Part shown: piece after piece, positions 1 to 8,171 of the stretch
How positions within the stretch are numbered: position 1 is the stretch's first letter
How the letters are laid out: each line of letters starts with the position of its first letter
Assembly (NCBI GenBank): GCA_030651695.1
Contig: JAUSCD010000008.1
Coordinates: 155,538-219,537 of the forward strand
Origin: Pseudohongiella sp.
GTDB taxonomy: Bacteria; Pseudomonadota; Gammaproteobacteria; Pseudomonadales; Pseudohongiellaceae
Length of the DNA stretch: 64,000 nt
Direction: 5' to 3'
Translations under genes and position numbers: made by a program
Notes under the pieces: model-generated
Databases searched by the model: none
What the model saw: only the letters and a program-made list of their open reading frames with translations
Told to the model about the DNA's origin: nothing

Positions 1-257
1 CAGTCTGACGCGGGATCAACCACTACTGCCTGCAGCTGCCTGCCCAGCACACCGCCTTTTTTGTTCTGCTCATCAATCATCATCAGCACGGTGTCTTTCA
101 GCGTCGTTTCGCTGATAGCCATCGTTCCGGACAGGGAGTGGAGCACACCTACTTTGATGGTGTCCTGGGCAATAACCATGTGACTGAACGCAGTCAATCC
201 CAGCAAACAAACGCCGGCTTTTCTGACCAACTGAGACACCATTTTTCTACTGCTCAT
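1..257 (-). CDS. urtA: Urea ABC transporter substrate-binding protein, N-terminal part
   Basis: Only the first 85 residues lie in the window; the gene runs off the left edge. A signal peptide of about 30 residues ends near MVIA-QDT. The mature start carries the block [16 protein letters not shown], then [11 protein letters not shown] and VVVDPASD, which is characteristic of the UrtA/FmdD urea- and amide-binding branch of type I periplasmic binding proteins. In that family the protein delivers urea to the UrtBCDE permease. The ATG at 257 follows AGGAG with good spacing; a second ATG six codons in lacks one. It lies downstream of the ureohydrolase cluster on the same strand, separated by about 200 bases that hold a perfect inverted repeat, so it is probably the first gene of its own urt operon. 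Binding to short amides instead of urea cannot be excluded. Confidence 0.92.
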   Translation of the reverse strand, partial: MSSRKMVSQLVRKAGVCLLGLTAFSHMVIAQDTIKVGVLHSLSGTMAISETTLKDTVLMMIDEQNKKGGVLGRQLQAVVVDPASD

Positions 258-457
258 ATTTCACTCCTGAAAATTTCTTTGATGTACAGAATGGGACGCA
301 TGAATGAGGCACAAGGAACAAACTTTTCAATGATCCGCTCACACCAATTTAGTCTGGATTGTGGCGAATCGGGGCATGGGGTAACAAGTCGGTGATTGAC
401 TGCCGGAACTACGTCATTTCACGTATTACGCAAAATGACGTAGTCGAAACGGATGAC
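258..457 (-). promoter_or_regulatory. Intergenic region between hupE-like gene and urtA with perfect inverted repeat
   Basis: The 200-base gap holds a perfect inverted repeat with 12-base arms, ACTACGTCATTT at 408-419 and AAATGACGTAGT at 433-444. The 13-base loop itself contains the small palindrome CGTAATACG on the minus strand. No T-run follows on either strand, so it does not look like a simple intrinsic terminator. A protein-binding site or structured leader controlling urtA is more likely. The rest of the gap shows no gene. Confidence 0.5.
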
Positions 458-1492
458 TCAGACACCAAGCACCCGCTCGACTGTCCAGAACACTCCCAGC
501 CCCCCAACAACTCCCAACGCAGCGCGGATGAAATACATATCAAAGCGGATGGTGCGGCAAAGCCTGACAAATGCCAGCACAGCGAGCACAAACAATACCT
601 GTCCGACTTCAACGCCTATGTTGAAAAACGCCAGGGCGATAACAGTATCTGAGGGAGAAACACCTAACTCACCCAGCACCGATGCAAATCCCAGTCCGTG
701 AATCAGACCAAACGCTGCCGTCAGTGCCATCTTCCCGCGCTGACTTTTCAGACTGCCTTCGTTGGTTACTGCATTTGTCGAGAAACGGTTGTAGAAAATG
801 GCCTCTCGCGCCATAAACACCACCGACAGCGCAATCACAGCTTCAACCGGACCAATAGGAACACTGACGATTCCAAAGAACGATAACGCCAGTGACAAAG
901 AATGTCCGACCGTAAATGCGGTGATCAGCCAAAGTAAGGATACACCTGACGCCAACATTGCCAGACAGAATACAAACGCGAGATGATCCCAGCCGATCAG
1001 AACGTGCTCGGTACCTAAAGTCAGGTACAGCCATGCTGTGCTGGCCGCAGAGCGTGCGACAATCTCTTCATCAAAGTCGGGTAGCGCCAGCGTGATGCCG
1101 GAACGTGCGCCGGTCAGCATCATAGAACTGCTGGTGCCGTCCCGGTATTCGAATACCACACGGCCACCGTCACGCCCCCACTGCGTACTGATTACACCCT
1201 GTGTGCCGCCTGCACAACCAATCTCAAACTCTACACTGGGCAGAAAACCCGGACTGCTCTGCTGGCGACTCAACAATTCGCAGCCCTGCGGCCATTGCAC
1301 CGGCTGCACGGGATTGGAACTTTGGGGAAGATTATCTACACGTAAACGGAAACGGCCGGCCTCTTCACTTTCATAGAAAGTAAACTGGGCAATATCCAGG
1401 TAATGCGCACTGGCTGTCTGGGCACCCTGCAGAATCCACACAATAACGAACAAGACAGCGATTCTGCAGTAGCCGGACCTAATCTTTGACAT
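458..1492 (-). CDS. HupE/UreJ family membrane protein (possible nickel permease)
   Basis: About 344 residues. It has an N-terminal signal segment, then a soluble region of about 130 residues, then a C-terminal half of six to seven hydrophobic segments. Signature stretches are GTEHVLIGWDHLAFV, TVGHSLSLAL and HGLGFASVLGELG, whose His/Asp-rich motifs mark the HupE_UreJ_2 family. Classical HupE and UreJ proteins move nickel for hydrogenase or urease; the role of this longer branch is not settled. Its start overlaps the end of the parvulin gene. ATG codons at 1498 and 1492 are both possible, and GAGGTGG lies at best spacing for 1492. Position after four metal-dependent ureohydrolases suggests metal supply to them, which is inference. 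Confidence 0.8.
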   Translation of the reverse strand: MSKIRSGYCRIAVLFVIVWILQGAQTASAHYLDIAQFTFYESEEAGRFRLRVDNLPQSSNPVQPVQWPQGCELLSRQQSSPGFLPSVEFEIGCAGGTQGVISTQWGRDGGRVVFEYRDGTSSSMMLTGARSGITLALPDFDEEIVARSAASTAWLYLTLGTEHVLIGWDHLAFVFCLAMLASGVSLLWLITAFTVGHSLSLALSFFGIVSVPIGPVEAVIALSVVFMAREAIFYNRFSTNAVTNEGSLKSQRGKMALTAAFGLIHGLGFASVLGELGVSPSDTVIALAFFNIGVEVGQVLFVLAVLAFVRLCRTIRFDMYFIRAALGVVGGLGVFWTVERVLGV

Positions 1493-2345
1493 TGACATCC
1501 ACCTCGTACACAACATCAAACTGCGGGCGGATTACCTCCACCTGCTCGCTGATACGACGACGCTGTTCAGCGCCGGTCCAGCTTGTTCTGACACGTGAAT
1601 ATATGTCTTCAAATCTGAGCGGAAGCGCCGCAGTTACTTCACTTACCGATACATAGTGATATCCGCGCGGTGAAGTAAGCGGGCCTATCCAGCTTCCCAA
1701 CGGCGCAACTTTCAGAGCTTCATAGAAGTCCCCACCGAAATTTGTCCGCAGTACACTCTCGGCGTAACTGTCTATGCTGTTACCCAACCAGTAGGCATCC
1801 CCTGGTATCGTCTCTCCTGCATTAAGACGGGCCGGAATATTTTCACTGTTCTCCGGCAACTGATTAAAATACAGCTGCACAAATGATGCTTTGGGTTCAG
1901 AGTAGTAGAACGCAATATTGTCCATATAATGCTGCAGTACCTGCTCATCGGTAGGATCGTCCGGTAGGCCTGCCCATAACAGACTGATTTTTTCGATCAT
2001 GTGCTCGCGCACCTTGCCGTCGTTAAGATGCTGTTCGGTGATCAGGGTATGACGGAAGATGATTTCCTCTTCTAACCACTCAGCAACGATCTGTTCAGTT
2101 TCCTCAGCACTTGGCTGACGGCCAGCCAGCCAACTGAACTCCTCTTGTAATGCGACCAGCAGAGGCTCATTGACTTCAATGCGCGCAAGATTGGACATAC
2201 CCGATGCCGACTGCCCGGCCTCAAAGACCTGCTCAGGCTGATCTGGCCTGAGCATATCCAGTACAAAAATCAGCACCGCGACTATCGAGAATATTGTTAA
2301 AGGTTCCTTGATGAAACTCGCCGGAGAAAACGTTTTATCAGTCAT
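1479..2345 (-). CDS. Membrane-anchored parvulin-type peptidyl-prolyl isomerase
   Basis: 288 residues. A single hydrophobic segment at about residues 13-31 anchors the protein in the inner membrane, and the rest faces the periplasm. The region after about residue 50 resembles the SurA/PpiC chaperone arm (LLVALQEEFSWLAG, AEWLEEEIIFRHTL). It is followed by a parvulin-like domain with SFVQLYFNQ and GPLTSPRGYHYVSVSEV. It starts 15 bases after the fourth ureohydrolase and overlaps the hupE-like gene, so it is translated with them. It may help fold the exported ureohydrolases or the membrane protein that follows. The annotation as a folding factor is firm; its client is inferred. Confidence 0.78.
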   Translation of the reverse strand: MTDKTFSPASFIKEPLTIFSIVAVLIFVLDMLRPDQPEQVFEAGQSASGMSNLARIEVNEPLLVALQEEFSWLAGRQPSAEETEQIVAEWLEEEIIFRHTLITEQHLNDGKVREHMIEKISLLWAGLPDDPTDEQVLQHYMDNIAFYYSEPKASFVQLYFNQLPENSENIPARLNAGETIPGDAYWLGNSIDSYAESVLRTNFGGDFYEALKVAPLGSWIGPLTSPRGYHYVSVSEVTAALPLRFEDIYSRVRTSWTGAEQRRRISEQVEVIRPQFDVVYEVDVNVKD

Positions 2346-2360
2346 GTTTTAAATCCGAAG

Positions 2361-3761
2361 TTAGTTAGAGCCATGGTCGAGTGTCAACGGAGCAAGGTAG
2401 TCCGTGTCGCTGGCTACCCCTGACTTGTACAACGCTACCCCGGCCAGACACGCATTCATTACATAATTCGCATTCAGGGCGCTGGTGTAGGTGATATCAA
2501 GCATCGGAGCCAAATCAAGAATCTCGAAACCGGCTACAGGATTTTCAGCACACAGGCGACGTACCAATGGCAATACTTCGCGCATTGTCAGACCACCGGG
2601 AACTGCGCGTCCGGCCGCTGGCAACTGCGAAATATCAAGTACGGACACATCAAAACTGATATAGACCGGAAGCCCTGACTGGCTGGCTTCACGTAAAACC
2701 CTGGTCGCCACGGCGTCCCAGCCCCTGCGTTCGACCTCCGCCATTGTGTGGTATTTGACACCTTGCTGTCGCAGCCACTGTAGTTCCTGCCTCCCTGCCT
2801 GCGGCCCGCGCAGGCCAACCTGTATCAGGTTGCCACCTGCAAGTTTGTTTTCAGTGATCAATTTATAAATAACATCGCGATCTGAAACCTGGTGGGCACC
2901 AACGGGCTCGCCATTGAAGTGCGCACCCAGATGCACAACTGTGACACCGCTTTTGTACTGACTGCTGATGGCTTTAATCGAGGAATAACTTACAGAGAAA
3001 TCGCCACCGATCAGAAAAGGTATTGTCCCCGTCTCCACGATACTGCTTACCATCGCGCTGATATGTTCAATGGTGCGGTCTTTCAGCATGCGGTCGACAT
3101 TAAAGTTGCCGTAGTCAACAATGTTCAGCACTGCATGTGGGTCTTGAAGTGTAAACAGATTGCGGTCGGCAATGCCGTGCATCAGCCGCATCGCTTTGGG
3201 ACCATTATCAGAATCGCGGGTGCCACTGCTCATACTCTGAGGAACACCGGCAATAGCGACATCGACTTTGCCGGCAATCAGATCTTCCGGGAAAACCGCC
3301 ACCGGTGCACCTGCAAACGTCGGCACACCGCCTCCACCGATATAACGCGATACGTTTACCGGGCCAAAATCCCGTCGTCGTGTCCAAAGGGCAGCAGGAC
3401 GCAGTGTGGTAGCGCTGTTGAATCCCTCATTTTCCCTGTTCAGTACTATCTCGCCCATATCTATGCCGGGACGCCAGGCCAGCACAGAAACGGTGCTCAT
3501 CATGTCCGAGACAAACACAAGATTCTGTTCAGGGTTGCGTCTCATCAGCTCATCCGTCAGCCTCGACGCTGACGCAAAAAGACGCAGAGGTTCTTCACTG
3601 AAAAGGAACTCACGCTGTGCTTCATCAAGCAGAGCCAGCCTTGACTGCAGGTCTGCAGTGTTGCTCACCAAGGCTGTCGGTTGCGACCGCGGCTGTGTTC
3701 CGGAACAGGCTGCCAGCAGAACTGAGCACGCCATCGCCGTTACTAATGTTCTTACATTCAT
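2361..3761 (-). CDS. Ureohydrolase-fold lipoprotein, metal site largely lost (paralogue B2)
   Basis: 466 residues from the ATG at 3761, which has AAGGG upstream. The N-terminus is a lipoprotein signal with lipobox L16-A-A-C19 followed by Ser, which predicts outer-membrane sorting. A helical extension of about 130 residues precedes an arginase/agmatinase core. The three metal motifs are altered: GGDHS is GGDFS (F255), DAHxD is GAHFN (G279, H281, N283), and SFDxD is SFDVS (D371, S373). Only two of six usual ligands remain, so manganese or nickel catalysis is unlikely. It keeps the fold, the SFD strand and the C-terminal LDHG shared by all four paralogues. It lies 16 bases after paralogue A2. 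A structural, regulatory or binding partner of the intact enzymes is my preferred reading. Confidence 0.85.
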   Translation of the reverse strand: MNVRTLVTAMACSVLLAACSGTQPRSQPTALVSNTADLQSRLALLDEAQREFLFSEEPLRLFASASRLTDELMRRNPEQNLVFVSDMMSTVSVLAWRPGIDMGEIVLNRENEGFNSATTLRPAALWTRRRDFGPVNVSRYIGGGGVPTFAGAPVAVFPEDLIAGKVDVAIAGVPQSMSSGTRDSDNGPKAMRLMHGIADRNLFTLQDPHAVLNIVDYGNFNVDRMLKDRTIEHISAMVSSIVETGTIPFLIGGDFSVSYSSIKAISSQYKSGVTVVHLGAHFNGEPVGAHQVSDRDVIYKLITENKLAGGNLIQVGLRGPQAGRQELQWLRQQGVKYHTMAEVERRGWDAVATRVLREASQSGLPVYISFDVSVLDISQLPAAGRAVPGGLTMREVLPLVRRLCAENPVAGFEILDLAPMLDITYTSALNANYVMNACLAGVALYKSGVASDTDYLAPLTLDHGSN

Positions 3762-3777
3762 CTGTAGACCCTTACGT

Positions 3778-5202
3778 TTACTGTAACCCTTCCACATATT
3801 GCCGCTGGTAGTCATCTTGCCCGTGATCCAACGTGGTCGGATTGAGGTAGTGCGGATCGGTCAAACCTTTTTTGCGCATCGCCACGCCAGTCAGACAGGC
3901 TTTTACAATCGCGGCGCTGTGAAGCGTGGTTTTGTAGGTCGGATCCAGAGCCGGCGCCACCTCAACCAGTTCAAAACCACGGACATCACTTTCAGCGCAT
4001 AGACGGCGCACTATCGGAATTGCTTCGCGGGGAGTAATACCACCTGACACCGGCGTTCCTGTACCGCCTGTATAAACCGGATCCAGGATGTCGACATCAA
4101 AGGAGATAAAAAGCACCTTCTCCTGATCGGTATCGGCACGCGCTTCCTTCAAAACCCGTTCCATAACCCAGTCCCAGCCGAATCGTTCTACTTCGGCCAT
4201 CGAGTGATACCGGAACCCCTCCTCCTGCAGCCATTTGTAAGTTTCTTCATCCGGGCTGCCGGAGCGCAGGCCGACCTGGATGTAGTCCTTGCCTTCGATC
4301 AGCCCCTCTACCATCAGGCGATGCACAGGCTGACCGTGATCTATCAAATGAGTGCGATCGCGCCCCACGTCGTAATGCGCATCGAAGTGAACCACAGCAA
4401 CCTTGCCCTTGCCATAAAAGTCGACCATGGCTGCCACATCAGGATAAGCCAGCGAGTGGTCGCCGCCGATGATGACCGGCATGGCACCCGCTTCAAGAAT
4501 CTCGTAAACAACTCTGCGCACTTCCTGTGTGCTGCGCTCAGTGCTGTTGTTGTCGATTGCGATATCCCCGTAATCAACGATATTGAGTTCGGCGCTGGGG
4601 TTGACCTGCACATACTGATCATTGCCGGACATGCCATACATACTTCGCAGCGCAAGCGGGCCATGATCTGCATCTCTCCAGCCAGAGCCCATGTTCAGAG
4701 GCGCGCCCACAATTGCCACATCAACTTTTCCGGCAATCAGATCTTCCGGAGTCAGTGCGATGGGCGCGCCTGCGAACGTTGACAAACCACCACCAAAACC
4801 ACCGGCATAACGACCCAGATCCAGCGGGCCTGCCTCGCGAGACGGGTTGAATGAGCCGGGGCGCAAGGTCACCCACGCATTAAAGTCCGGATCGTTTGTA
4901 TTCATCGGAATATTATCGAGATCACGACCTTCCCTGAATTTTCGTTGATCGGCCATCCACATCAGCGCATCGACGTAAGCCACAACTTCCTCCGCCGTGC
5001 GCTTCTCAAGCGCTTCAAACAGATTGTCGCGGTTACGGGTTTCGCGGTTCAGATAATCAAGCTGTTCCGCTGACAGGCCTGTAAGCCGGCCCTGTAATTC
5101 AGGCGGGAACTCAATTGGTTCACGCTCCCCGTTCTGCTCCTGAGCAAACGAAGAAACGGCTACCAACATCATTGCGGCCATAAGACTTGCGTAATGTTTC
5201 AT
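3778..5202 (-). CDS. Exported ureohydrolase (agmatinase/arginase family), intact metal site (paralogue A2)
   Basis: 474 residues from the ATG at 5202, chosen because GAGGG precedes it and because it opens a clean Sec signal peptide ending SSFA-QEQ. All canonical binuclear-metal motifs are present: GGDHS at 246-250 (H249), DAHYD at 274-278 (D274, H276, D278) and SFDVDILDP at 367-375 (D369, D371), followed by GTGTPVSGG. Enzymes of this family hydrolyse a guanidino group to urea plus an amine. Which substrate is used here cannot be read from the sequence. The length exceeds the usual 300-350 residues because of an extra N-terminal region of about 130 residues. The gene starts 7 bases after the stop of paralogue B1, so the pair is tightly coupled. 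A periplasmic location is unusual for the family. Confidence 0.9.
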   Translation of the reverse strand: MKHYASLMAAMMLVAVSSFAQEQNGEREPIEFPPELQGRLTGLSAEQLDYLNRETRNRDNLFEALEKRTAEEVVAYVDALMWMADQRKFREGRDLDNIPMNTNDPDFNAWVTLRPGSFNPSREAGPLDLGRYAGGFGGGLSTFAGAPIALTPEDLIAGKVDVAIVGAPLNMGSGWRDADHGPLALRSMYGMSGNDQYVQVNPSAELNIVDYGDIAIDNNSTERSTQEVRRVVYEILEAGAMPVIIGGDHSLAYPDVAAMVDFYGKGKVAVVHFDAHYDVGRDRTHLIDHGQPVHRLMVEGLIEGKDYIQVGLRSGSPDEETYKWLQEEGFRYHSMAEVERFGWDWVMERVLKEARADTDQEKVLFISFDVDILDPVYTGGTGTPVSGGITPREAIPIVRRLCAESDVRGFELVEVAPALDPTYKTTLHSAAIVKACLTGVAMRKKGLTDPHYLNPTTLDHGQDDYQRQYVEGLQ

Positions 5203-5209
5203 AGAGCCC

Positions 5210-6568
5210 TCACTGACCATGATCCAGCGCAAGCGGCGACAGATAGTTCGCCTCGGTGATTCCTTCCTTACGCAACGCAATTCCTGCCAGACAGGCGTTC
5301 ATCAGATAGTTGGCGTTTAATGCAGAGACATACGTGAAATCCAGCATAGGGGCCATATCGGCGAGTTCAAAACCGGCAATTTCGGTCTCTGCACACAGGC
5401 GTCTGAGCAAGGGCATAACTTCGCGCATCGTCAGTCCACCTGGCACAGCACGACCGGCCGCCGTCATTTGCGCGGTATCCATAACGCTGACGTCGAGAGA
5501 GATGAAAACGGGTTTGCGTGTCGCCTTGGCCTCGTCAACCACTCTGGTCAGCACACTGCCCCAGCCTCTGCGCTCAACCTCGGCCATCGTGTGGTATTTG
5601 ACCCCTTGCTCACGCAGCCAGAGCAGATTCTGTTCTGTGAGTTGCGGCCCGTTTAAACCCACCTGAATCAGATCCGGACCATCTACGATGCCCTCAACCA
5701 GAAGACGGTAAGCGGCGTCCTGATCGGACAGCGTATGAGCGCCAGTGCGTTTGGTATCAGAATGCGCACCCAGTTGAACAACTGCGATTCCGGCATCCCG
5801 CGAGCTTTGCACACCTTTGACAGCTGAGTACATGACACTGTGGTCACCGCCAATCAGAAATGGTCTGGCTCCGGTGTCTGCGATGTCTTTTACTTCCTGC
5901 GTAATGAAGTCAACGCTGCGCTCGATGGCCATGCGGTCCACATTGATATCACCAAAATCAGCAAGATTCAGTGTCGCAGCAGGGTCAACCAGCAGATACA
6001 GATTACGGTCGGCCATCCCGTGCGAACCACGCACACTACGCGGGGCATTGCGCGCGTCACGATTTCCGCTGCTCAGACTTTGCGGCACACCTGCAAACGC
6101 CACTTCAACTTTGCCTGCTACCAGGTCGTCGTGATTGATCGCCACCGGAGCCCCGGCAAACGTGGGGATACCTGAGCTCGGACGAATATAACGATGCACG
6201 CTGAAAGGCCCCGGACTGCGACGCATTGTCCACAGTGCCGCTGGCTGGCGAATAAGGTTGTTGAAGGTTGTAGCTTCAGTATTCAGCGGGATTGCGCCCA
6301 TATCATTGGCCGGATCGTAGGCCAGCCCGGCTAACACACTCATCATATCGCTGACGTAGGTCACGATCTGCGAAGGTGTTCGGATTTCAAATGCTTCATT
6401 CAGTTGCCGCTCGTTAAACAGCCTGAGCGGAGCGTCGCTGTCGAGAAAAGACCGCTGCTCAGCTGAAAGCGCACTGAACTTTTGTGTGATGGCCGATGGA
6501 AAATCCACCGCCATCGCCTGACCGGACAACAGCACCGCACCCAGGGTTAACACTAACTTGTTTTTCAT
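5210..6568 (-). CDS. Exported ureohydrolase-fold protein with partly degenerate metal site (paralogue B1)
   Basis: 452 residues with a Sec signal peptide ending GQAMA-VDF; AAGGA lies 9 bases before the ATG. The fold matches its neighbours. GGDHS is kept (240-244, H243), but DAHxD reads GAHSD (G267, H269, D271) and SFDVD reads SLDVS (D359, S361). Four of six metal ligands remain, and the two losses are at acidic residues that normally bridge or bind the metals. It is closer to B2 than to A1/A2 (shared AAGRAVPGGLTMREV, SALNANYLMNACLAG). It starts 26 bases after paralogue A1. Either it binds one metal or it is a pseudoenzyme partner; weak activity is not excluded. Confidence 0.87.
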   Translation of the reverse strand: MKNKLVLTLGAVLLSGQAMAVDFPSAITQKFSALSAEQRSFLDSDAPLRLFNERQLNEAFEIRTPSQIVTYVSDMMSVLAGLAYDPANDMGAIPLNTEATTFNNLIRQPAALWTMRRSPGPFSVHRYIRPSSGIPTFAGAPVAINHDDLVAGKVEVAFAGVPQSLSSGNRDARNAPRSVRGSHGMADRNLYLLVDPAATLNLADFGDINVDRMAIERSVDFITQEVKDIADTGARPFLIGGDHSVMYSAVKGVQSSRDAGIAVVQLGAHSDTKRTGAHTLSDQDAAYRLLVEGIVDGPDLIQVGLNGPQLTEQNLLWLREQGVKYHTMAEVERRGWGSVLTRVVDEAKATRKPVFISLDVSVMDTAQMTAAGRAVPGGLTMREVMPLLRRLCAETEIAGFELADMAPMLDFTYVSALNANYLMNACLAGIALRKEGITEANYLSPLALDHGQ

Positions 6569-6594
6569 GACTACTTATCCTTGCAGGTCAGCTG

Positions 6595-8025
6595 CTACTG
6601 GTTTTCCTCTACCCATCGGCTCTGATAATCATCCTGCCCATGATCCAATGTCGTTGGATTCAGGTAGTGAGGATCGGTCAGTCCCAGCTTTCGCATTGCG
6701 AGACCGGTCAGACAAGCTTTCGCGATCGCGGCACTGTGCAGTGCAGTGGTATAGGTCGGGTCAAGGGCAGGCGCCACTTCAACCATATCGATACCCACGA
6801 CATTGGCTTCCGCGCACAGACGACGCATGATGGGGATTGCTTCACGAGGTGTCATACCTCCGGACACTGGCGTTCCCGTACCAACGATGTAGCTGGGATC
6901 AAGCACGTCAACGTCAAAGGAGATGTAGAGTTTGCGATCTCCTTCTTTGGCTTCTGCCAGTACACGCTCCATCACCCAGTCCCAACCAAAACGCTCAACC
7001 TCAGCCATGGAGTGGTAACGAAACCCTTCCTCCTGCAACCATTTGTAAACCTCTTCATTCGGGCTACCCGATCTCAGACCAACCTGTATGTAGTCTTTGC
7101 CTTCGATGTGGCCGTCTTTCAAAAGACGATAAATGGGTGAACCGTGGGTGATGCCATGTACGCCGCCACGACCGACGTCGTAGTGCGCATCAAAGTGAAT
7201 GACTGACAGATTGCCTTTGCCGACTACATCGACCAGACCGGCAACGTTCGGGTACTCAAGAGAATGGTCACCACCGATGATGAATGGGATGGCGCCGGTT
7301 TCTGTGATCTCACGCACGACTGCGCGCACGTGCTGCATACTGCGCTCGGTATTATCATTATCGATGGCGATATCGCCGTAATCGACTATGTTCAGTTCGC
7401 TGTTGGCATTGACCTGGGTGTACTGGTCGTTACCAGCCATACCGCCCTGCATACGCATCACCAGCGGGCCGTGGTCAGCATCACGCCACCCGGAACCCAT
7501 ATTCAGTGGAGCGCCCACAATCGCCACATCAACTTTGCCTGCAATCAGATCCTCTACCGTCAGCGCCAGAGGGGCTCCGGCAAAAGTTGGAACACCACTG
7601 GGCAAACGCACCGGGCCGGGCTCCCGGTCGGGGTCAAAGCTGCTTGGCCGGCGTGTCATCCAGGCATTAAAATCAGGATCTGCTGTGTTTAGGGGAATTG
7701 ACGCCTGATCACGTCCTTCGACGAATTTCTGTTGATCGGCAACCCAGCGCATCGCCTCCACATATTCAACAACTTCCTGCGGCGTACGCTTGCCTATGGC
7801 TTCCAGAAGAAGCTCTGTGGTTCTGGCATAACGCCGTGTGTTGGAGGGTGTACTCAGATACTCGAGCTGATCGTCGCTAAGCAGCGACAGCCTGTCGTTC
7901 AATTCTGCCGGAAACTCGACGCGTTGCGGCGGTCTTTCTTCCTCTTCTTCCTGCGCGGAAAGCGGCCCGGCGAGACTCAAGGCCAGTATTGCGGGCAGCA
8001 GGCCTCTGGTTTTGAACTTAAACAT
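6595..8025 (-). CDS. Exported ureohydrolase (agmatinase/arginase family), intact metal site (paralogue A1)
   Basis: 476 residues with a Sec signal peptide ending AGPLSA-QEE, followed by a run of Glu residues. Metal motifs are complete: GGDHS at 251-255 (H254), DAHYD at 279-283 (D279, H281, D283) and SFDVDVLDP at 369-377 (D371, D373). GWRDADHGP at about 179-187 corresponds to the family's conserved loop before the first strand. The C-terminus ends with the YLNPTTLDHGQ block also found in A2. AGGA stands 7 bases before the ATG. It is the first of the four tandem genes and lies 146 bases downstream of the TonB receptor stop, so it may have its own promoter or be read from the receptor. Expected product is urea plus an amine from an unidentified guanidino substrate. 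Confidence 0.9.
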   Translation of the reverse strand: MFKFKTRGLLPAILALSLAGPLSAQEEEEERPPQRVEFPAELNDRLSLLSDDQLEYLSTPSNTRRYARTTELLLEAIGKRTPQEVVEYVEAMRWVADQQKFVEGRDQASIPLNTADPDFNAWMTRRPSSFDPDREPGPVRLPSGVPTFAGAPLALTVEDLIAGKVDVAIVGAPLNMGSGWRDADHGPLVMRMQGGMAGNDQYTQVNANSELNIVDYGDIAIDNDNTERSMQHVRAVVREITETGAIPFIIGGDHSLEYPNVAGLVDVVGKGNLSVIHFDAHYDVGRGGVHGITHGSPIYRLLKDGHIEGKDYIQVGLRSGSPNEEVYKWLQEEGFRYHSMAEVERFGWDWVMERVLAEAKEGDRKLYISFDVDVLDPSYIVGTGTPVSGGMTPREAIPIMRRLCAEANVVGIDMVEVAPALDPTYTTALHSAAIAKACLTGLAMRKLGLTDPHYLNPTTLDHGQDDYQSRWVEENQ

Positions 8026-8171
8026 GTGTTCGTCCTATATCAGCTGACTCAAATTCTTGGTGCGTGTTAATGCATCAGACTAATCAAACTATGACGCGCC
8101 GCCTATTCGTCAAACTACTCATAGCAAAAGACGGCGCGCCGGTTTTCAGAGGGTTATGTCAGTGGGTTTTG
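8026..8171 (-). other. Gap between TonB receptor and ureohydrolase A1
   Basis: 146 bases without a gene. It contains a 7-base inverted repeat CGCGCCG/CGGCGCG with a loop of about 30 bases and an overlapping GGCGCGCC palindrome. There is no following T-run, so it is not a convincing terminator. I could not assign a clear promoter. Confidence 0.3.

Noticed and set aside
2361..3761. B2 as a decaying pseudogene
   Set aside because: The reading frame is complete, has a good ribosome site and lipobox, and the rest of the fold is conserved; only the metal motifs are changed.
2892..4782. Long open frames on the plus strand opposite the ureohydrolase genes (up to 226 codons)
   Set aside because: They mirror the codon pattern of the minus-strand genes, have no ribosome sites and no recognisable protein features.
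8092..8142. GC-rich palindromes including GGCGCGCC as terminator of TonB receptor 1
   Set aside because: The loop is about 30 bases and no T-run follows on either strand.
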